The notes: generated by a model from the letters alone, not told the origin. DNA of 64,000 nt from Seiridium cupressi (GCA_036674765.1 JARVKI010000012.1:1-64000); one strand, 5' to 3'; positions 10,778 to 22,063 are shown, counted from the first letter of the stretch. A program made the numbers and translations.

Positions 10778-13630
10778 CTAGTCAATCAAAGTCACGGTCG
10801 ATGAACTCGATCCGATAGCCTTGACCCGGGCTCCGATTTCCAATGGATTACCCTCATATATGACAAAGTCCTCTGCAGGCTCAGGGGTTTTGAGTCCCAG
10901 AATTTTGTAGACATTCGTGCTGACCAGGTCCAGTGCGTCTTTCTTGCCGAGACGTCCTTCCCCATTTGTATAGGCAACGCCAGCCAGAGTAGCAAGGTCA
11001 CGAACTAGCCAATCCTCCTCGAGACCGATCGCTGCGACCACACCCGCATCAACCAGCTTGTCAATGGCAGTACCATTGGTCAATGGGGCGCCGGTCAAAG
11101 CGCGGCGCTCATCCCAACTGTTCCGGTAAGACAGCAAAGGTGACAGGACAACACCCACATTGGCAGCGGCAAGCTCCTCAGCGAGGAGATATGACTCGGC
11201 CCCGCCAATGATGACGAGAGTGATCGGGGACCCGCTGACTTCCTCGATCTGCTTCTTCAGCTTCAGTGCACCTGCGATCCCGTCTGCACTCTGGGCGGTA
11301 ATGGACAAAGGCAGCTCGCCGTTGACAACCTTCTTGAGGTATGCCTCTTCAGTAAATGCATCGGCTGCTGTAACGTTGCTTGGATCGACAGCTTTGAGGA
11401 ACTTGTGACGAAGACCACCGAGAGCGGCAGAGAGGGAACCACCAGCTCTCTTCGAGGGGTTGTCTAGCGTGTAGTGCACAGCGACATCATCGGCGAAGAT
11501 TGCGCCCTCCTCCAGCGCGTGGACCGCATTGGTCTTGAAGCCAACACTAGTACCAAAGTGTGTCCCTTGGCCGGTGAACTTGGGCGCCGAGATGGCACGT
11601 GTCACACCATATTGATGCGCAAAGTGCAGTTTCTTGGTGTCGAAACGAAGTCCGTCAATTCCACGGCTGAAGATCTCGGTGCTCGCTCCATTGTCTGTAC
11701 TTCCCTCGGCATCGATAGCATTAAGGCCTACCAAGGAACCAAACGCAACAAATGATTTGCTTATGTGGCCGTTCTCGAGGTGAACAACTCTAGTGTCAGA
11801 CTGCGAAGCAGCCCGTAGCTCATCGATGCATTTTCCAATGCAACTGATCTTTCCGTTTAAGATGGCAACTGTGACATTGTCGCTCTGAGACGGCTGAGCA
11901 ACATCGTCTGAAAGGAATGATGTCGATACGCCCGTGAAAATAACATCTGAAACTGCGATAGGCTTCTGAGGGATATCCACAGGGCCGCGGGATGCGTCGA
12001 ACGAACCAATCGAAGACTTGTCCAGCTCAACCGGATGCTCAAACTGTGCAGTGCCATCAATCCAAACTTGGACGGGCGCGGCACCGATGCTCAATGGATC
12101 ACTATCCCAGACGGCAATGTCAGCATCAAAGCCAGGCTTGATTTTGCCGATTCGCTGACCCAGTCCCAAGCGCTCGGCTGGTGCGGACGTTACAGCAGCG
12201 AGGGCAGCGTGGTAAGGAAGACCGTAACCAAAAGCTTTAGCGGCCTCAAACAGAACATGCTGAGCATTAAGCACAGGGTTGTCGCTCACGTAGATAGGTG
12301 TTAGACCGTTCTCGTAGAGTATCTTGCCAGCATATTCTGAGCCGACATAACTCTCGGCCTTGTACCACATGTTGTCCGCGAACAGGGCTGAAGCGGGCGG
12401 GCTGGGGCCCCAGGCGCGCTTCAAGATTTCAGGAACAAGGAAAGTCTGATGAGCATGGTGGAAAGCGCGGACGGGGAACTTGAACTCGTTCGTATGGTCG
12501 ACAAATGCTTCGAGGTCGGGGATGGTGTAGCAGTGCGTGTTGATGTGGACCTGTCCACGCAGAGCTGCACTGAGCGACTCCCATTTCAACTCCTGGGGAA
12601 GATATGTAGCCATAGTGTGAACACCATTGGTCTCGGCCTGGGCACACCAATCATCCTGTGCCCGGATGAGAGTGGCCGCCGTCTCAAAGGCATGACGGAA
12701 CTCCCACGATTCACCAAGTCTGCTGACAGGACCATGCTCGCCGACCTTTCCATAAATCCGCTTGGCATTCTCTCCACAGGCCATCTTCATGTATCTCCAA
12801 TTACGGTCTGGGTCTGCCAGCATGTCTGTTGCCGAGGTCTCGTTTCGTCCATCTGCCCTACCAACTGCATGTTTGATGACAAAAGCCTCGCCGCCAATGT
12901 TGTTTCCGGAACCTGGCAAGATAAGACTGGTAGTGACACCACCTGACTTGATGACCTGGATTTGGTGGTCGAGGGGATTGATACCATCAATGGACCTCAC
13001 ATACGGTGTGATATCCGAGGACATCTCATTAACATCATTGTTGCCGCTGAGTGACGGAAGCGAGTCGACACCGGAATGGCTATGCATGTCGATAATTCCG
13101 GAAGTGAGTTGGCGGCCTTTTGCATCCCAGATAATAACATCCGACGATAGTGTACTCAAGTCAAGATCCTTTCCAACTTGCTTGATAAGGCCATACTCCA
13201 GGTAGACGTCGGCAATAATCCAAGAGTAGCCTTTGCCGGCTCGCACATCCTTGACACTGGTCCCCTCCTCAGGCTCGCCGACCCAGACGGTAGCGTTCTT
13301 GATGAGAGTTGGCTTGTGGCCATCGATATATCGTGCATTGCGCTCACGGCCCAGACCAATTGGGTCCTGCGGCTTCGTCTTCAACTTGGAGCAAACCGCC
13401 AGGTCAGCCTGGAGCTTCTCAATCGACAGTGTCGTGGCGTTGTGAGCTCCGGCCTTCGGCGACGATATCTGGCGCCACTGCGCGTAGACGATGAAGCCGA
13501 GACAAGCCAGCGCCACGTATTTCAGGCCCCGCGAGCGGCGTAGCGGCCGGCGCTTGCGCCATTGTTGACTCTCTACTGCGCTGTATGGTGGCGGTCCGCT
13601 GAATCCCTTTTCAAACTCCATCTCGGTCAA
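10778..13630 (-). CDS. Membrane-anchored amidohydrolase-superfamily protein (double-domain)
   Basis: A single-exon frame of 950 residues. A Pro- and Arg-rich cytosolic N-terminus precedes one membrane segment (about 37-52, YVALACLGFIVYAQW), giving a type II anchor. The first amidohydrolase domain (about 100-530) carries the metal-site motifs: H183-x-H185 in GIIDMHSHSG, H366 in HINTHCY, the HHAH cluster near 391-394 and D450 in YVSDNP, ending with the family's composite beta-domain (GKIKPGFDADIAVWDSDPL). Residues about 560-950 look like a second, degenerate amidohydrolase-like half: FVAFGSLVGLNAID replaces the H-x-H strand and no ligand histidines are seen. Fungal homologues are often annotated as imidazolonepropionase-like or carbohydrate esterase 9. 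The substrate is unknown. The single TM suggests action in the secretory pathway, vacuole or cell surface. Confidence 0.85.
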   Translation of the reverse strand: MTEMEFEKGFSGPPPYSAVESQQWRKRRPLRRSRGLKYVALACLGFIVYAQWRQISSPKAGAHNATTLSIEKLQADLAVCSKLKTKPQDPIGLGRERNARYIDGHKPTLIKNATVWVGEPEEGTSVKDVRAGKGYSWIIADVYLEYGLIKQVGKDLDLSTLSSDVIIWDAKGRQLTSGIIDMHSHSGVDSLPSLSGNNDVNEMSSDITPYVRSIDGINPLDHQIQVIKSGGVTTSLILPGSGNNIGGEAFVIKHAVGRADGRNETSATDMLADPDRNWRYMKMACGENAKRIYGKVGEHGPVSRLGESWEFRHAFETAATLIRAQDDWCAQAETNGVHTMATYLPQELKWESLSAALRGQVHINTHCYTIPDLEAFVDHTNEFKFPVRAFHHAHQTFLVPEILKRAWGPSPPASALFADNMWYKAESYVGSEYAGKILYENGLTPIYVSDNPVLNAQHVLFEAAKAFGYGLPYHAALAAVTSAPAERLGLGQRIGKIKPGFDADIAVWDSDPLSIGAAPVQVWIDGTAQFEHPVELDKSSIGSFDASRGPVDIPQKPIAVSDVIFTGVSTSFLSDDVAQPSQSDNVTVAILNGKISCIGKCIDELRAASQSDTRVVHLENGHISKSFVAFGSLVGLNAIDAEGSTDNGASTEIFSRGIDGLRFDTKKLHFAHQYGVTRAISAPKFTGQGTHFGTSVGFKTNAVHALEEGAIFADDVAVHYTLDNPSKRAGGSLSAALGGLRHKFLKAVDPSNVTAADAFTEEAYLKKVVNGELPLSITAQSADGIAGALKLKKQIEEVSGSPITLVIIGGAESYLLAEELAAANVGVVLSPLLSYRNSWDERRALTGAPLTNGTAIDKLVDAGVVAAIGLEEDWLVRDLATLAGVAYTNGEGRLGKKDALDLVSTNVYKILGLKTPEPAEDFVIYEGNPLEIGARVKAIGSSSSTVTLID

Positions 13631-14297
13631 TTGCCCGTTGATGTGAGGAACGGAGAAAGAAGATCCATGGCTCAGCTTAAGTCAATTGACTTCCGTCGGA
13701 ACGGTGATACACAGCCATGATCTCATGATTGAGGCTAAGCTTGTCTAAGAAGGTGATCCAACGCTGAGGTGGGGCGCTGGGGAACCAACCCCTCGATTAT
13801 CACGAACCCTGCTGCGATTGCGCGACTTGCTTATGAAATCATCTGAGCTTCAACAACTACCATAAAGAACAGCATAAGCATGAGTCTGAGTGCAGGCTCT
13901 GCTGGTTGCTGGGGATGTGATTTCAAAGTTATGTTGAGTTGTTCTATGGCCTCGAGTAATCATGCATCACATCAAAGTCCGAGGTATTCTTTCATATTAT
14001 GATACAATAGTTCCCACAGATTACAGCCGGCCACTCCCATCTCTAACTCTAGCTATCTCAGTAATCCATTCCGACTAAGTTGTGCTTGTTATGACATGAA
14101 TTTACTATCTTTATATGTATAGTCCGCCGCTGGTTTGGTGTCACACCTGGTTCTGCCATGGATGTCATTTGTACAGGCTGTGCGCATTATGGTGAGGCGA
14201 TATAATGCTAGGACGCAGATTCCACTGACGCGATCCAGCAATGGCTATTACTTATGCTGCGAACATCTCAACCAGAATCGGCCGCCATGGATAGAGT
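13631..14297. other. Intergenic spacer
   Basis: Contains the presumed promoter of the amidohydrolase gene (read leftward from 13630) and the 3' UTR of the hydrolase gene ending at 14298. No frame or repeat of note. Confidence 0.45.
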
Positions 14298-15920
14298 TCA
14301 TAGGAAGCTCTCGACAGCCTCCCAGAAGCCTTCTGGATTCTCGCACATAGGTAGATGCCCAGCACCGGGTACCACCGCAAGTTCAGTTCCTTTGGAGCCT
14401 ACGTTACCCTTGAAGCCGTCCATCGCCTTGACTAGCGCCCCCTTTCCATCTCCCTCCCCAACAACTAAACGCCCTGGAACTTTGCATTCCTTCATTTCGG
14501 TCTTCATATTGTATTCCCAGAGTGCTTGGCACCCATACCTGAAGCCCTCAATGTCATTAGTGGCCACCTGCTCAGTAATCCACTGGACGGTATCCGTCTT
14601 CTTCATCGTGTCGGGGTGGAACCATCGCTCGACGGTCTGGCCGGCAAGTTTGGTGATGCCGGGTTTTCCATCATCCAGAGGTGTTTCAGCCATGGAGATA
14701 CGGCCTTTCCATGCATCCGTGTTCGCTGCACTCGACGCGACATTGAAGTCACATGCAATGAACTTGCCCAGCTTCTCGGGATACTTCAGGGCAAATTTGA
14801 GCGTTGTCGCTCCACCCATGGACACACCGATCAAAGTGTCCAATTTCGGTATGCTTAATGCTTCCAAGGTATAGCTCAAATCGTCCGAGACCTTGTCCAG
14901 AGTTACTGGAGTGGGTGAAGGGATGGAATGCCGCCCCCTCGTGTCATAACGAAGGATCTGGTATTGGGGCCGTTTTGCCTTCAAGATATCGACGAACTTG
15001 TCCCACATGTGCAATGATGTGAGTAATGAATTACAGAACGCAATGACTGGCGCGTTTGGATCTGGATTTCCCTCAAGACGATAAGGTATTATGAGGCCGT
15101 CCGGTGTCGTTATGTACGAAGTGATGACGGGTTTCGGTTGGTTGGTCGTTGTCGTCTTGTTGTCCGAAGCCTTGAATGTAGAACTCTCCGCTGGTAGTTG
15201 AGAGAGTGATGAAAGATCCCTCGGCGCAGGCCCAAAGACATAGAACAAAGAGTATACACGTCGATCCTTGATGGCCGCGTGTTTCGCCATCAATTCCTCT
15301 TTCCACGGAGTGGATGTGGCCGCCTTGAATTCCTCTCCGCCCAGGCCGTTCTCCTTGGCGTAATCGTGAAGGCCCCAGATGTACGTAGCACCCCCGGACT
15401 CAAGGGTCGAAGTCTTGAACACTCTGGAACGCAACCAGCCCGGCACCTTGGACAACATATCGATGTGTTCTTCTTTGTACCACTTCACGACCTCTGCCTC
15501 TGCTTTCGCTTCGTCTCCCTTCAGTTCGATCTGGACGACCACTAGCGTCACTCCCTCGGCTTCGTCGTTGGTCATTTTCTCGATTGGCAGAAACAACGGG
15601 GATTCCTTTGACTGGACCAAGTCCCAGAAGTATCTATTGACAGCGACCTGGCCAATTGTCTGGGCTTCTCGGGGCGATCGGTTTGCTCTAAGTGTCGTAT
15701 ATGTCTCAGTCTCCAGATGCGACATAGCAGTCACATCATATGCGGCAAGGTAAGTCGGTTCTTTGCCATCAATCTGTCGATATCTCAGCCCATTCGTAAA
15801 GATCTGCGGCAGTCGAAGGCGGGTCGGCCCGTGTTCGTTGTTGTACCATTCGTGGAACTGTGCTTCTGGCAGCTCGGGCCTCGGCTGCATAGTCACGCAG
15901 AGCATTCCAGGGGGAGACAT
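14298..15920 (-). CDS. EthD-like dimeric barrel fused to an alpha/beta-hydrolase (enol-lactonase-like)
   Basis: A single-exon frame of 540 residues with two parts. Residues about 5-235 contain two ferredoxin-like (EthD/stress-responsive dimeric alpha-beta barrel) repeats: the first has EAQFHEWYNNEHGPTRLRLP, the second VVKWYKEEHIDMLSKVPGWL. Residues about 270-540 are an alpha/beta-hydrolase resembling 3-oxoadipate enol-lactonase, with nucleophile S367 in GVSMGG, probable acid D491 in VVGEGDG and H522 in GAGHLPMCENP. A DTRGR segment after strand 4 also fits that family. Both parts look intact, so the protein may couple a dimerising or isomerising domain to ester or lactone hydrolysis in aromatic catabolism; this is inference. 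It lies head-to-head with the Zn2Cys6 gene at 16667 across about 750 bp, a usual arrangement for a pathway enzyme and its regulator. Confidence 0.85.
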   Translation of the reverse strand: MSPPGMLCVTMQPRPELPEAQFHEWYNNEHGPTRLRLPQIFTNGLRYRQIDGKEPTYLAAYDVTAMSHLETETYTTLRANRSPREAQTIGQVAVNRYFWDLVQSKESPLFLPIEKMTNDEAEGVTLVVVQIELKGDEAKAEAEVVKWYKEEHIDMLSKVPGWLRSRVFKTSTLESGGATYIWGLHDYAKENGLGGEEFKAATSTPWKEELMAKHAAIKDRRVYSLFYVFGPAPRDLSSLSQLPAESSTFKASDNKTTTTNQPKPVITSYITTPDGLIIPYRLEGNPDPNAPVIAFCNSLLTSLHMWDKFVDILKAKRPQYQILRYDTRGRHSIPSPTPVTLDKVSDDLSYTLEALSIPKLDTLIGVSMGGATTLKFALKYPEKLGKFIACDFNVASSAANTDAWKGRISMAETPLDDGKPGITKLAGQTVERWFHPDTMKKTDTVQWITEQVATNDIEGFRYGCQALWEYNMKTEMKECKVPGRLVVGEGDGKGALVKAMDGFKGNVGSKGTELAVVPGAGHLPMCENPEGFWEAVESFL

Positions 15921-16666
15921 TGTGCTGTGAGTCGAAGGTGAAGAAATTGAATCTTACTATAGCGAGAAATACCGGCCATGAACTGGCGACGCCCAAGTCT
16001 GTTCTCTTATAAGTCGCTGGATGGAGCGTCTTCCGGGGAACGCGGGGTAAACTTTTAGCCCTTGAGCTTGTGATGGATGCAGGTATCTTGGGGCATAGCT
16101 TACCCGGCTATGCCCTCATGAGAAATTTGAAGCCGTCTGATCCACTCGAATGACTCTGCTCTTCTTCACTGAGATCTTTGGCCATGACGCACCTGTGCCG
16201 GCGCGCCAATCGACGAGGAGTTGCGCCCGGTAAGAGTGGTCGGCAAATGGCCGCGGGGAAGTGCTATTATCTTTGATCCGTATTTGCAGTGGATCGCCCC
16301 GCCAAAATCGGGGGAGGACGGACCGCTTGGCAAACATACTGCATTGTAAAGTCTGAAGTTGAAGTTCCAGCGATCAATTTTCAAAATCTACATTAGCTAG
16401 TTCCGCGGACCATGTCAGCTATTTCCATAGGCGGCTAAAATGCTTCTTGACCAAACATGGTTCTCACTTCATGCTAGGGACCTGGCCATGGCCCCTGGAA
16501 TCCTGAAGTCCTGGCACCCAGTCAATGGCTGTCGCGCCGTGATATTCGGAGTCAGAGGGATTTGAGACTGTCCCTTCCAAAACCCTCCGCACGACCTTAG
16601 GAACGGCCCCCACGGCCGCCCAGCTTACGAAGTCCAAGATCATCATGCCTTCATTTACTATCCAAC
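15921..16666. other. Divergent intergenic region (hydrolase / Zn2Cys6 regulator)
   Basis: Shared upstream region of two divergent genes, so it probably contains both promoters. No operator can be assigned with confidence by eye, and open frames here are short and unrecognisable. Confidence 0.45.
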
Positions 16667-17945
16667 ATGGAACATTTGCGAAGCAATCCACTCCGTCGGA
16701 CCGCCTGTGACCGCTGCCGTCTTCAGCGGCTGAGATGCATTCGCGACGCAAATCAGGGTAGCTGTCAGCGATGCATCCGCTTGGCAAGTCATGCGAGATG
16801 GGCGAGACCCGGCGTCCCGGCCGGCCGCGGAAGTCGTACGTGGGTACTCCGATATCCACCACCATAGGACAGTCTCAAGACCGACTACCGATTCCTGCTA
16901 CTGTGCCCGATAAGACCTCAGCGTTGGACGTCACACTAGAAGATGAAAACACGGCTGATGGAGTTGACTTTCTCTCCCCACCAACTGATCTCAATGATAT
17001 GGACGGTGGTCTATGCTTGGTCGGTGTGAGAAACCCCGCCAGCTTCAATGAGTTCGACTTCTCGGATATATTTGGAGGTCCAGCGGCCGAAGGTACTCCC
17101 GGAGCTAGCAAGCAATCGCTCCCCGTCTTGAGTATGCACCAATGCCTCAAGGAGTTGTCAGACTTAAATGTCGAACTTCATGCTCAGTGGCTTGGAGTCA
17201 GCCCCAAACCCGGCGATTCCACGTTGGCTCCGTACATTTGTCCCGAAGCATCCTATGTCCAGACGAGCGAGTTCACGATTCTTGAGAGAGCCTTGACCGC
17301 CTTCCAGAAATTCTATGGTATTCTAAGCAATGTCGAATGGCTTCTGAGTCGACGCGCTGAGGGTCACGAGACTAGGGATGGCGCCAACTCGGAAGCCGAG
17401 ACGAGTTCAATAGCGCATTGGATCCATTCATCGACATGCCGCTAACGGATCACTCCCGTGATGACTTGTTGAGTCAGGGTATATGCACAAGCGATTTGTC
17501 CAAATCGCCGCGTCTTAACACAACACTCGTGCTCGTCGTTATCAGCTGCTATGTCCAACTTGTCAAGATTTTCGCCGATATGTGCAGTCGTATCGAGAAG
17601 CATGTCAAGCAGCTCAGGAATAACGAGGTAATTGGGCCAGTTGACGCTATCCGCTTCGTTCAAGTGGGCGCATTCTGCGTTTGGGATGGCAGGCTACAGG
17701 GCCTGATGTTCTGTACAATCATTACCCACTATCTTGATCGCATAGAGCGAATACTGGGGCTTCTACCAGATCGCAGACAACAGAATGTCCCTGTGAAGCA
17801 TGTCCTTTTAGACGGCCCGTACTATCGAGAACCTCATGAGAAGGAATTGGGAGGCGAGGGTATCGCAGGCAGTACCAGTCCTCAAAAGCTAAGAGAAACT
17901 GTCGAAAGTCTGCGGCGATTGTTAACAGCTGATCTATCTTGGTAA
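16667..17945 (+). pseudogene. Zn2Cys6 transcription factor with frameshifted zinc cluster
   Basis: The N-terminus holds five of the six zinc-cluster cysteines in one frame (TACDRCRLQRLRC...GSCQRC). The expected continuation, with the sixth cysteine and basic linker (LGKSCEMGETRRPGRPRKS), is in the next frame. One base is missing at about 16777 inside the cluster, and no intron can fit because coding sequence is contiguous on both sides. The middle region (16778-17400) is acidic and Ser/Thr-rich. The C-terminal part (to 17945) switches frame again near 17401 and resembles the AflR-like regulatory domain (LNTTLVLVVISCYVQLVKIF, then CTIITHYLDRIERILGLL). That second switch could instead be an intron with a GTATTC donor near 17316 and an acceptor near 17401. 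Without the first frameshift the protein would be about 400-430 residues. It may be a real pseudogene or a sequencing error. It lies divergent from the EthD-hydrolase gene, which it may once have regulated. Confidence 0.65.
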
Positions 17946-20103
17946 TACCGCCGCAGGGCAGATTCTCACTGTTCCTCGCCCTGTGCATTTATCCCCACCA
18001 GAGAAACCAACGCTGTATGTAGGTATCATAGCTAGAGCATTCGTATAACATATTGATTGATGACGGTTCGAGGAGAATGTCGTAAGCAGCAGCACGCAAC
18101 ACTTCTCGAGTCAAAAGATATCGCATGCTCTCCCCTCAAAATCTTTTATGTCAATATGCCAAGGCTGGAGGGAGACGGGGGGAAAGCCATTTATCCATCT
18201 CCAGGAAGATATTATCACAGAATGAAACTGCTTATGATTGCCCTGGCAAGAAGAACCTGGTTCGGCGCATAAGTCCCAAGTTATCCTTTCGAACTCTCCC
18301 AAGTGATTATCCTTCCCCCACCCCCCTTTTGTATTGGGTTGCATCTCGTGTATATAAGTCTGCGGACTAGTTCAGCCCAAGTAATAGGGGTCTGTATGTC
18401 TACTACCTGCTTGAAGAATTCTCTAATGCTTCTTGGCCATATTCGGTTTCTGAGCCTTGAGTATTACTGGCCTAATTAACCCTCCTATGTATGTGGAATT
18501 GGATTTGGATAACACGAATCCGACGGGCATATTTGAATTAAATACCACGAGCTTGCAATGGAGAAAAGCCCTCAGAGGTAGAATCAAGATATCACGATCA
18601 TCATCTTGAAAGCATTAAGAGCCCTCCCGTGACGACCAGTTATCCTCGGTACGAGCGAACGGTACTCGTTTTTGTCTTATTTCCGGGGGAGCGAATATAT
18701 CAAACGCCTCGATTTTTTACACGACTACTTTTGGTCTGGATATCCTAAAGCATTCATTGTTCGAGTTCGTCCCCGTTCTCTGTGCTAGCGACGCCTATCG
18801 ACGCAACGAGCCCACTGAATATTTTTGTCCATGTCTGTAGCAAAAAATTTGATTAGAGACCAACTAATGTAACTGATGCGTTGGTTTAGCCTGGCTTGCG
18901 GCTCCTGGGACATAGCTATATCGCTCCGTGAAGTGGCGCCGTACAGGCATTACAATCTTTGCACAAGCACCTCGGGGCTTAGACAGTACATGAAAGAAGT
19001 CTGGTATGCTAGAGGCATCTCTCGGTCAAATCATGGTCTGGTACGAACAGTTCTCGGTATCCCGGAAATGTCTCATATTTGGGCTGTTGCTGGCGTCGGT
19101 TGTCCTGTCCTATTCTATTTGCCCAAGGTTGTCCTATCAACTTCCGCACTGGGCAATTTCTGTCGCACGAATTCAGGGCTACCTGTACGATTTCGTTGTC
19201 CCGGCGGTGGTTTGTTTCCATTTTGCGTAGTTGAGCATCATGCGACAAGCCGAAAGGGTCGTTCCATGGTGGGGTGACGGGAAGCGAGGCACCAATGCGA
19301 AGCTTACATCTCACACGTCACAAAAGCCCAAAGCTCGATCTGCAGGGAGACTTTCCTGATGACGACCATGCTGTAGCCCTCCGCAGCAGCCTTATCACAT
19401 TTCCTTTGGGTTGCACCTGCACGCGTCGATTCTCGCCAATCGATGGAGCCCAGGGACCAAGGCTGCCACACGCGCCTGCCACTTGGCCCCAACCGACCCT
19501 TTCGATTGGGGGCGTCCGAAGCTGAGGAAAGACGGAAGCCGCTTGTACCTAATGCAGGTTAACCTAAAGCCTGCCTGCCAGCAAGCAGCAGTGTGAACTT
19601 GCATGTGCATGTTTCTCAACCTCAGGGAAGAAGCAACTATTCTTAAGCCACCAAACTTGTAGGTTGCCCTGCCTGCCCAGAGCCCCAGCGGTGACTCAGC
19701 AGAACCTTGGAAGCCTCCTCCGTCCACATTTTGGGGGCCTGGCTGGCAACCTACAGTCGACGACGATTTGCTACCATCACCAGGCCCTGCGTCGTCTCTC
19801 CGTCCCCCATATTGGGCATCATCTCAGTTCCCTCACCAGCCAGTCAACTGCTTCTCACTTTCCTCTTTGCTCCCCTTCCATTTCGTCTCTCCCTCCACCT
19901 CAGCGGTCCCGCCCCCATTGGGTCAAGGCCAATCCAACCACGCGGCAACTGCACCACCGCCCGAACACCCAAGCCAAGCTTAAACCTTCCTCGGGCATGA
20001 GCCTTGACCCCGCCGCCGTTGGTGGACACTGTGTGATGACCTCTTCGGACACCGCTATCATCTACATGCCATCAAAGTGCGTGACAACATCACTTTAGGC
20101 ACC
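17946..20103. other. Long intergenic region upstream of 2EXR gene
   Basis: 2.1 kb without a recognisable coding frame (longest 133-144 codons, low-complexity or unrecognised). The last 500 bases are pyrimidine-rich on the plus strand, with an inverted CCAAT box (ATTGG at 19917-19921) about 185 nt before the start at 20104. This fits a long promoter and 5' UTR. Confidence 0.45.
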
Positions 20104-21426
20104 ATGTCTGCCAGTGCTGGACGACGCCTTTACTTTGTCATGCCGTCCGGCCTGGAGAGGTTCCTTCGTTTCAAGGACCTGCCGTATGACATCCGACACA
20201 AAATCTGGGAGGACGTCATCTTTACCCCCGGCATCCACTTTCTCAAATTTGAGCGGAATGAGGCCCGGACAATCTCCTTCGACGATGAATCTGATGACGA
20301 GGATCTCTTCGACGACGATGAGGACGACCTGCCCGAGCCTCAAAACCCAAGGAGACCCGAGTCCGGCAAGGCTCTGGGTACGGAGAGCAAGAAGAGGTTC
20401 ACGGCCACTCTGAAGCCCATTTTCCCGCTGCCGGCTGCAGACATGTCATATTATATGACAAAAAGCAAAGCACTCACCCAGCTTTCCCTTTCTTGTAACG
20501 AGGCAGCCTACGAAGTGGGCCGCGTCACCTCCAAGCCCGACAACCTGACCATCGACAGCGGCCGCCTGATCGCGCTCGCCAACTCCTCGGACATTATCTG
20601 TATAGACTACCCAGACCTTCTTCACACCCGCGGTCTCTCTTCGTGGGCCAACACCTTGGACCTTTCCCAGCTTTCTAGGATCCGCCGCGTCGCCGTGCGC
20701 TACCAGCCCAGTTGGGATGAGGAGCGCCGTTTCTGCCGAATCTGTGGGCGATACCACGAGATACCGCCGGGGTCACGTAAGGAGCAGGCTCCGCGGCGGC
20801 ATCTCTATGAGTTCGCGGCATTGTTCCCTAACCTGGAGACTTTCTACTTCGTCGATCATCTCATTGTTCGCCGTCATTCGGGTCTCTCAGAGGATGAGCA
20901 CGCTGACCCACGCTGGCTTGGCCCTAGCGACAGGGCTAGGGTCATGGCGGAGCTCTCTGTGAGCAGTAAAGAAGGAAAGAAGGCTGAGAGGTTTGAGAGC
21001 GGCAGTGACGGACGTACGTACTTTGAGATTGACCGCGAGCTGTGCACTGTGTGCAAGGTGCATAGCCATGTGTTTAATATGCTGGAGTGGGTGCAAGAGA
21101 ACTACGTCGCACACTGTGAGAAGGACACAAACAAGCACAGAGGCCCCAGGGGCGTCAGGTTCGCTGTCCTGGCGTGTGAGTGGGGCCAAGAACAACTGGT
21201 CGCCGAAAAGATCAAGAAAAAACCACCTCCTCTATCGACCACTAAATCCAGAAAAAGCCGGAAGAGACGCCACAAGCGTATCACTCACGACGATCCAGAG
21301 CTTCTTGAGGCTATGATGGCATTAAGACTGGAGTCTTCATATCGGGATTTCACGCTTCCGGCTGGTCTTCCGGTTGTCTTTGGTGACGAAGGAGTGTCTA
21401 CATTTGAGTTCACCTTCAGGGTATAA
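20104..21426 (+). CDS. 2EXR-domain protein
   Basis: Single exon; 440 residues from the ATG at 20104. That start (preceded by CACC) is preferred over the in-frame ATG at 20077 because of its better context. The N-terminus has the 2EXR signature (FLRFKDLPYDIRHKIWEDV, then a second strand block around TPGIHFLKF). It is followed by a very acidic loop (about 60-85, rich in Asp/Glu), a core that includes a C-x2-C pair in FCRICGRYHE, and a basic Lys/Arg-rich tail near 385-405. The 2EXR family is large and expanded in filamentous ascomycetes and has no established biochemical role. Nothing suggests inactivation. Confidence 0.8.
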   Translation: MSASAGRRLYFVMPSGLERFLRFKDLPYDIRHKIWEDVIFTPGIHFLKFERNEARTISFDDESDDEDLFDDDEDDLPEPQNPRRPESGKALGTESKKRFTATLKPIFPLPAADMSYYMTKSKALTQLSLSCNEAAYEVGRVTSKPDNLTIDSGRLIALANSSDIICIDYPDLLHTRGLSSWANTLDLSQLSRIRRVAVRYQPSWDEERRFCRICGRYHEIPPGSRKEQAPRRHLYEFAALFPNLETFYFVDHLIVRRHSGLSEDEHADPRWLGPSDRARVMAELSVSSKEGKKAERFESGSDGRTYFEIDRELCTVCKVHSHVFNMLEWVQENYVAHCEKDTNKHRGPRGVRFAVLACEWGQEQLVAEKIKKKPPPLSTTKSRKSRKRRHKRITHDDPELLEAMMALRLESSYRDFTLPAGLPVVFGDEGVSTFEFTFRV

Positions 21427-22063
21427 GGGTAAAGACGAGCATCACGGTTAGGACGGCGGGGGGATAATGAAGAAACACGAAGCAGCATGAGAACACCAAT
21501 GGTGCAGCATCCGGATTGGAGGGAGTTCCCTAGGTTGACCATTTGCCAGGTGTAAGAGAGGAGTTCATGGAAAGGAAAGGGAATGGAAATGTTTTTTCTC
21601 AACCAGACCATAAGAATACCCAGGTAGATGCCCGCCAGAGTTGGCCGTACTTTGGTGTACGCCTGTTGTTTTCACCATAAATGACAGTATTCTTTGTTAC
21701 TCATTGGGTCCAAATTAAATTTCACACCGTTTATCTACTTGACGAAGGGCTTGCGCTCACCGCAATTTTTGTCCATGAGCGATTCAGTTAGCATTCCAGA
21801 TAAAACACTACATCCGATGGTACTAAAGCCTGTGTATCAGAATAGATAATTCATTGCAAAATAGCTACTGCTAGTTATGGCATGCCGATGTGGTCCACTC
21901 ACAGAATAAACGCCTGTACCTGGCTTCCTTCTTCAGATGAGATCAATTCTGTGCCAGGCAGAGCACAGCGAGTGTGGCATATCTCTCTTGCCTCGTAAAG
22001 TTGCAATAAAACACACTGTCTCTCATCAAGTCCCCACTCTATCTGCTCAGTTCGAATGCCATT
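21427..22063. other. Convergent intergenic spacer
   Basis: Spacer between the 3' ends of the 2EXR gene and the RdRP gene, presumably both 3' UTRs. No feature of note. Confidence 0.45.
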
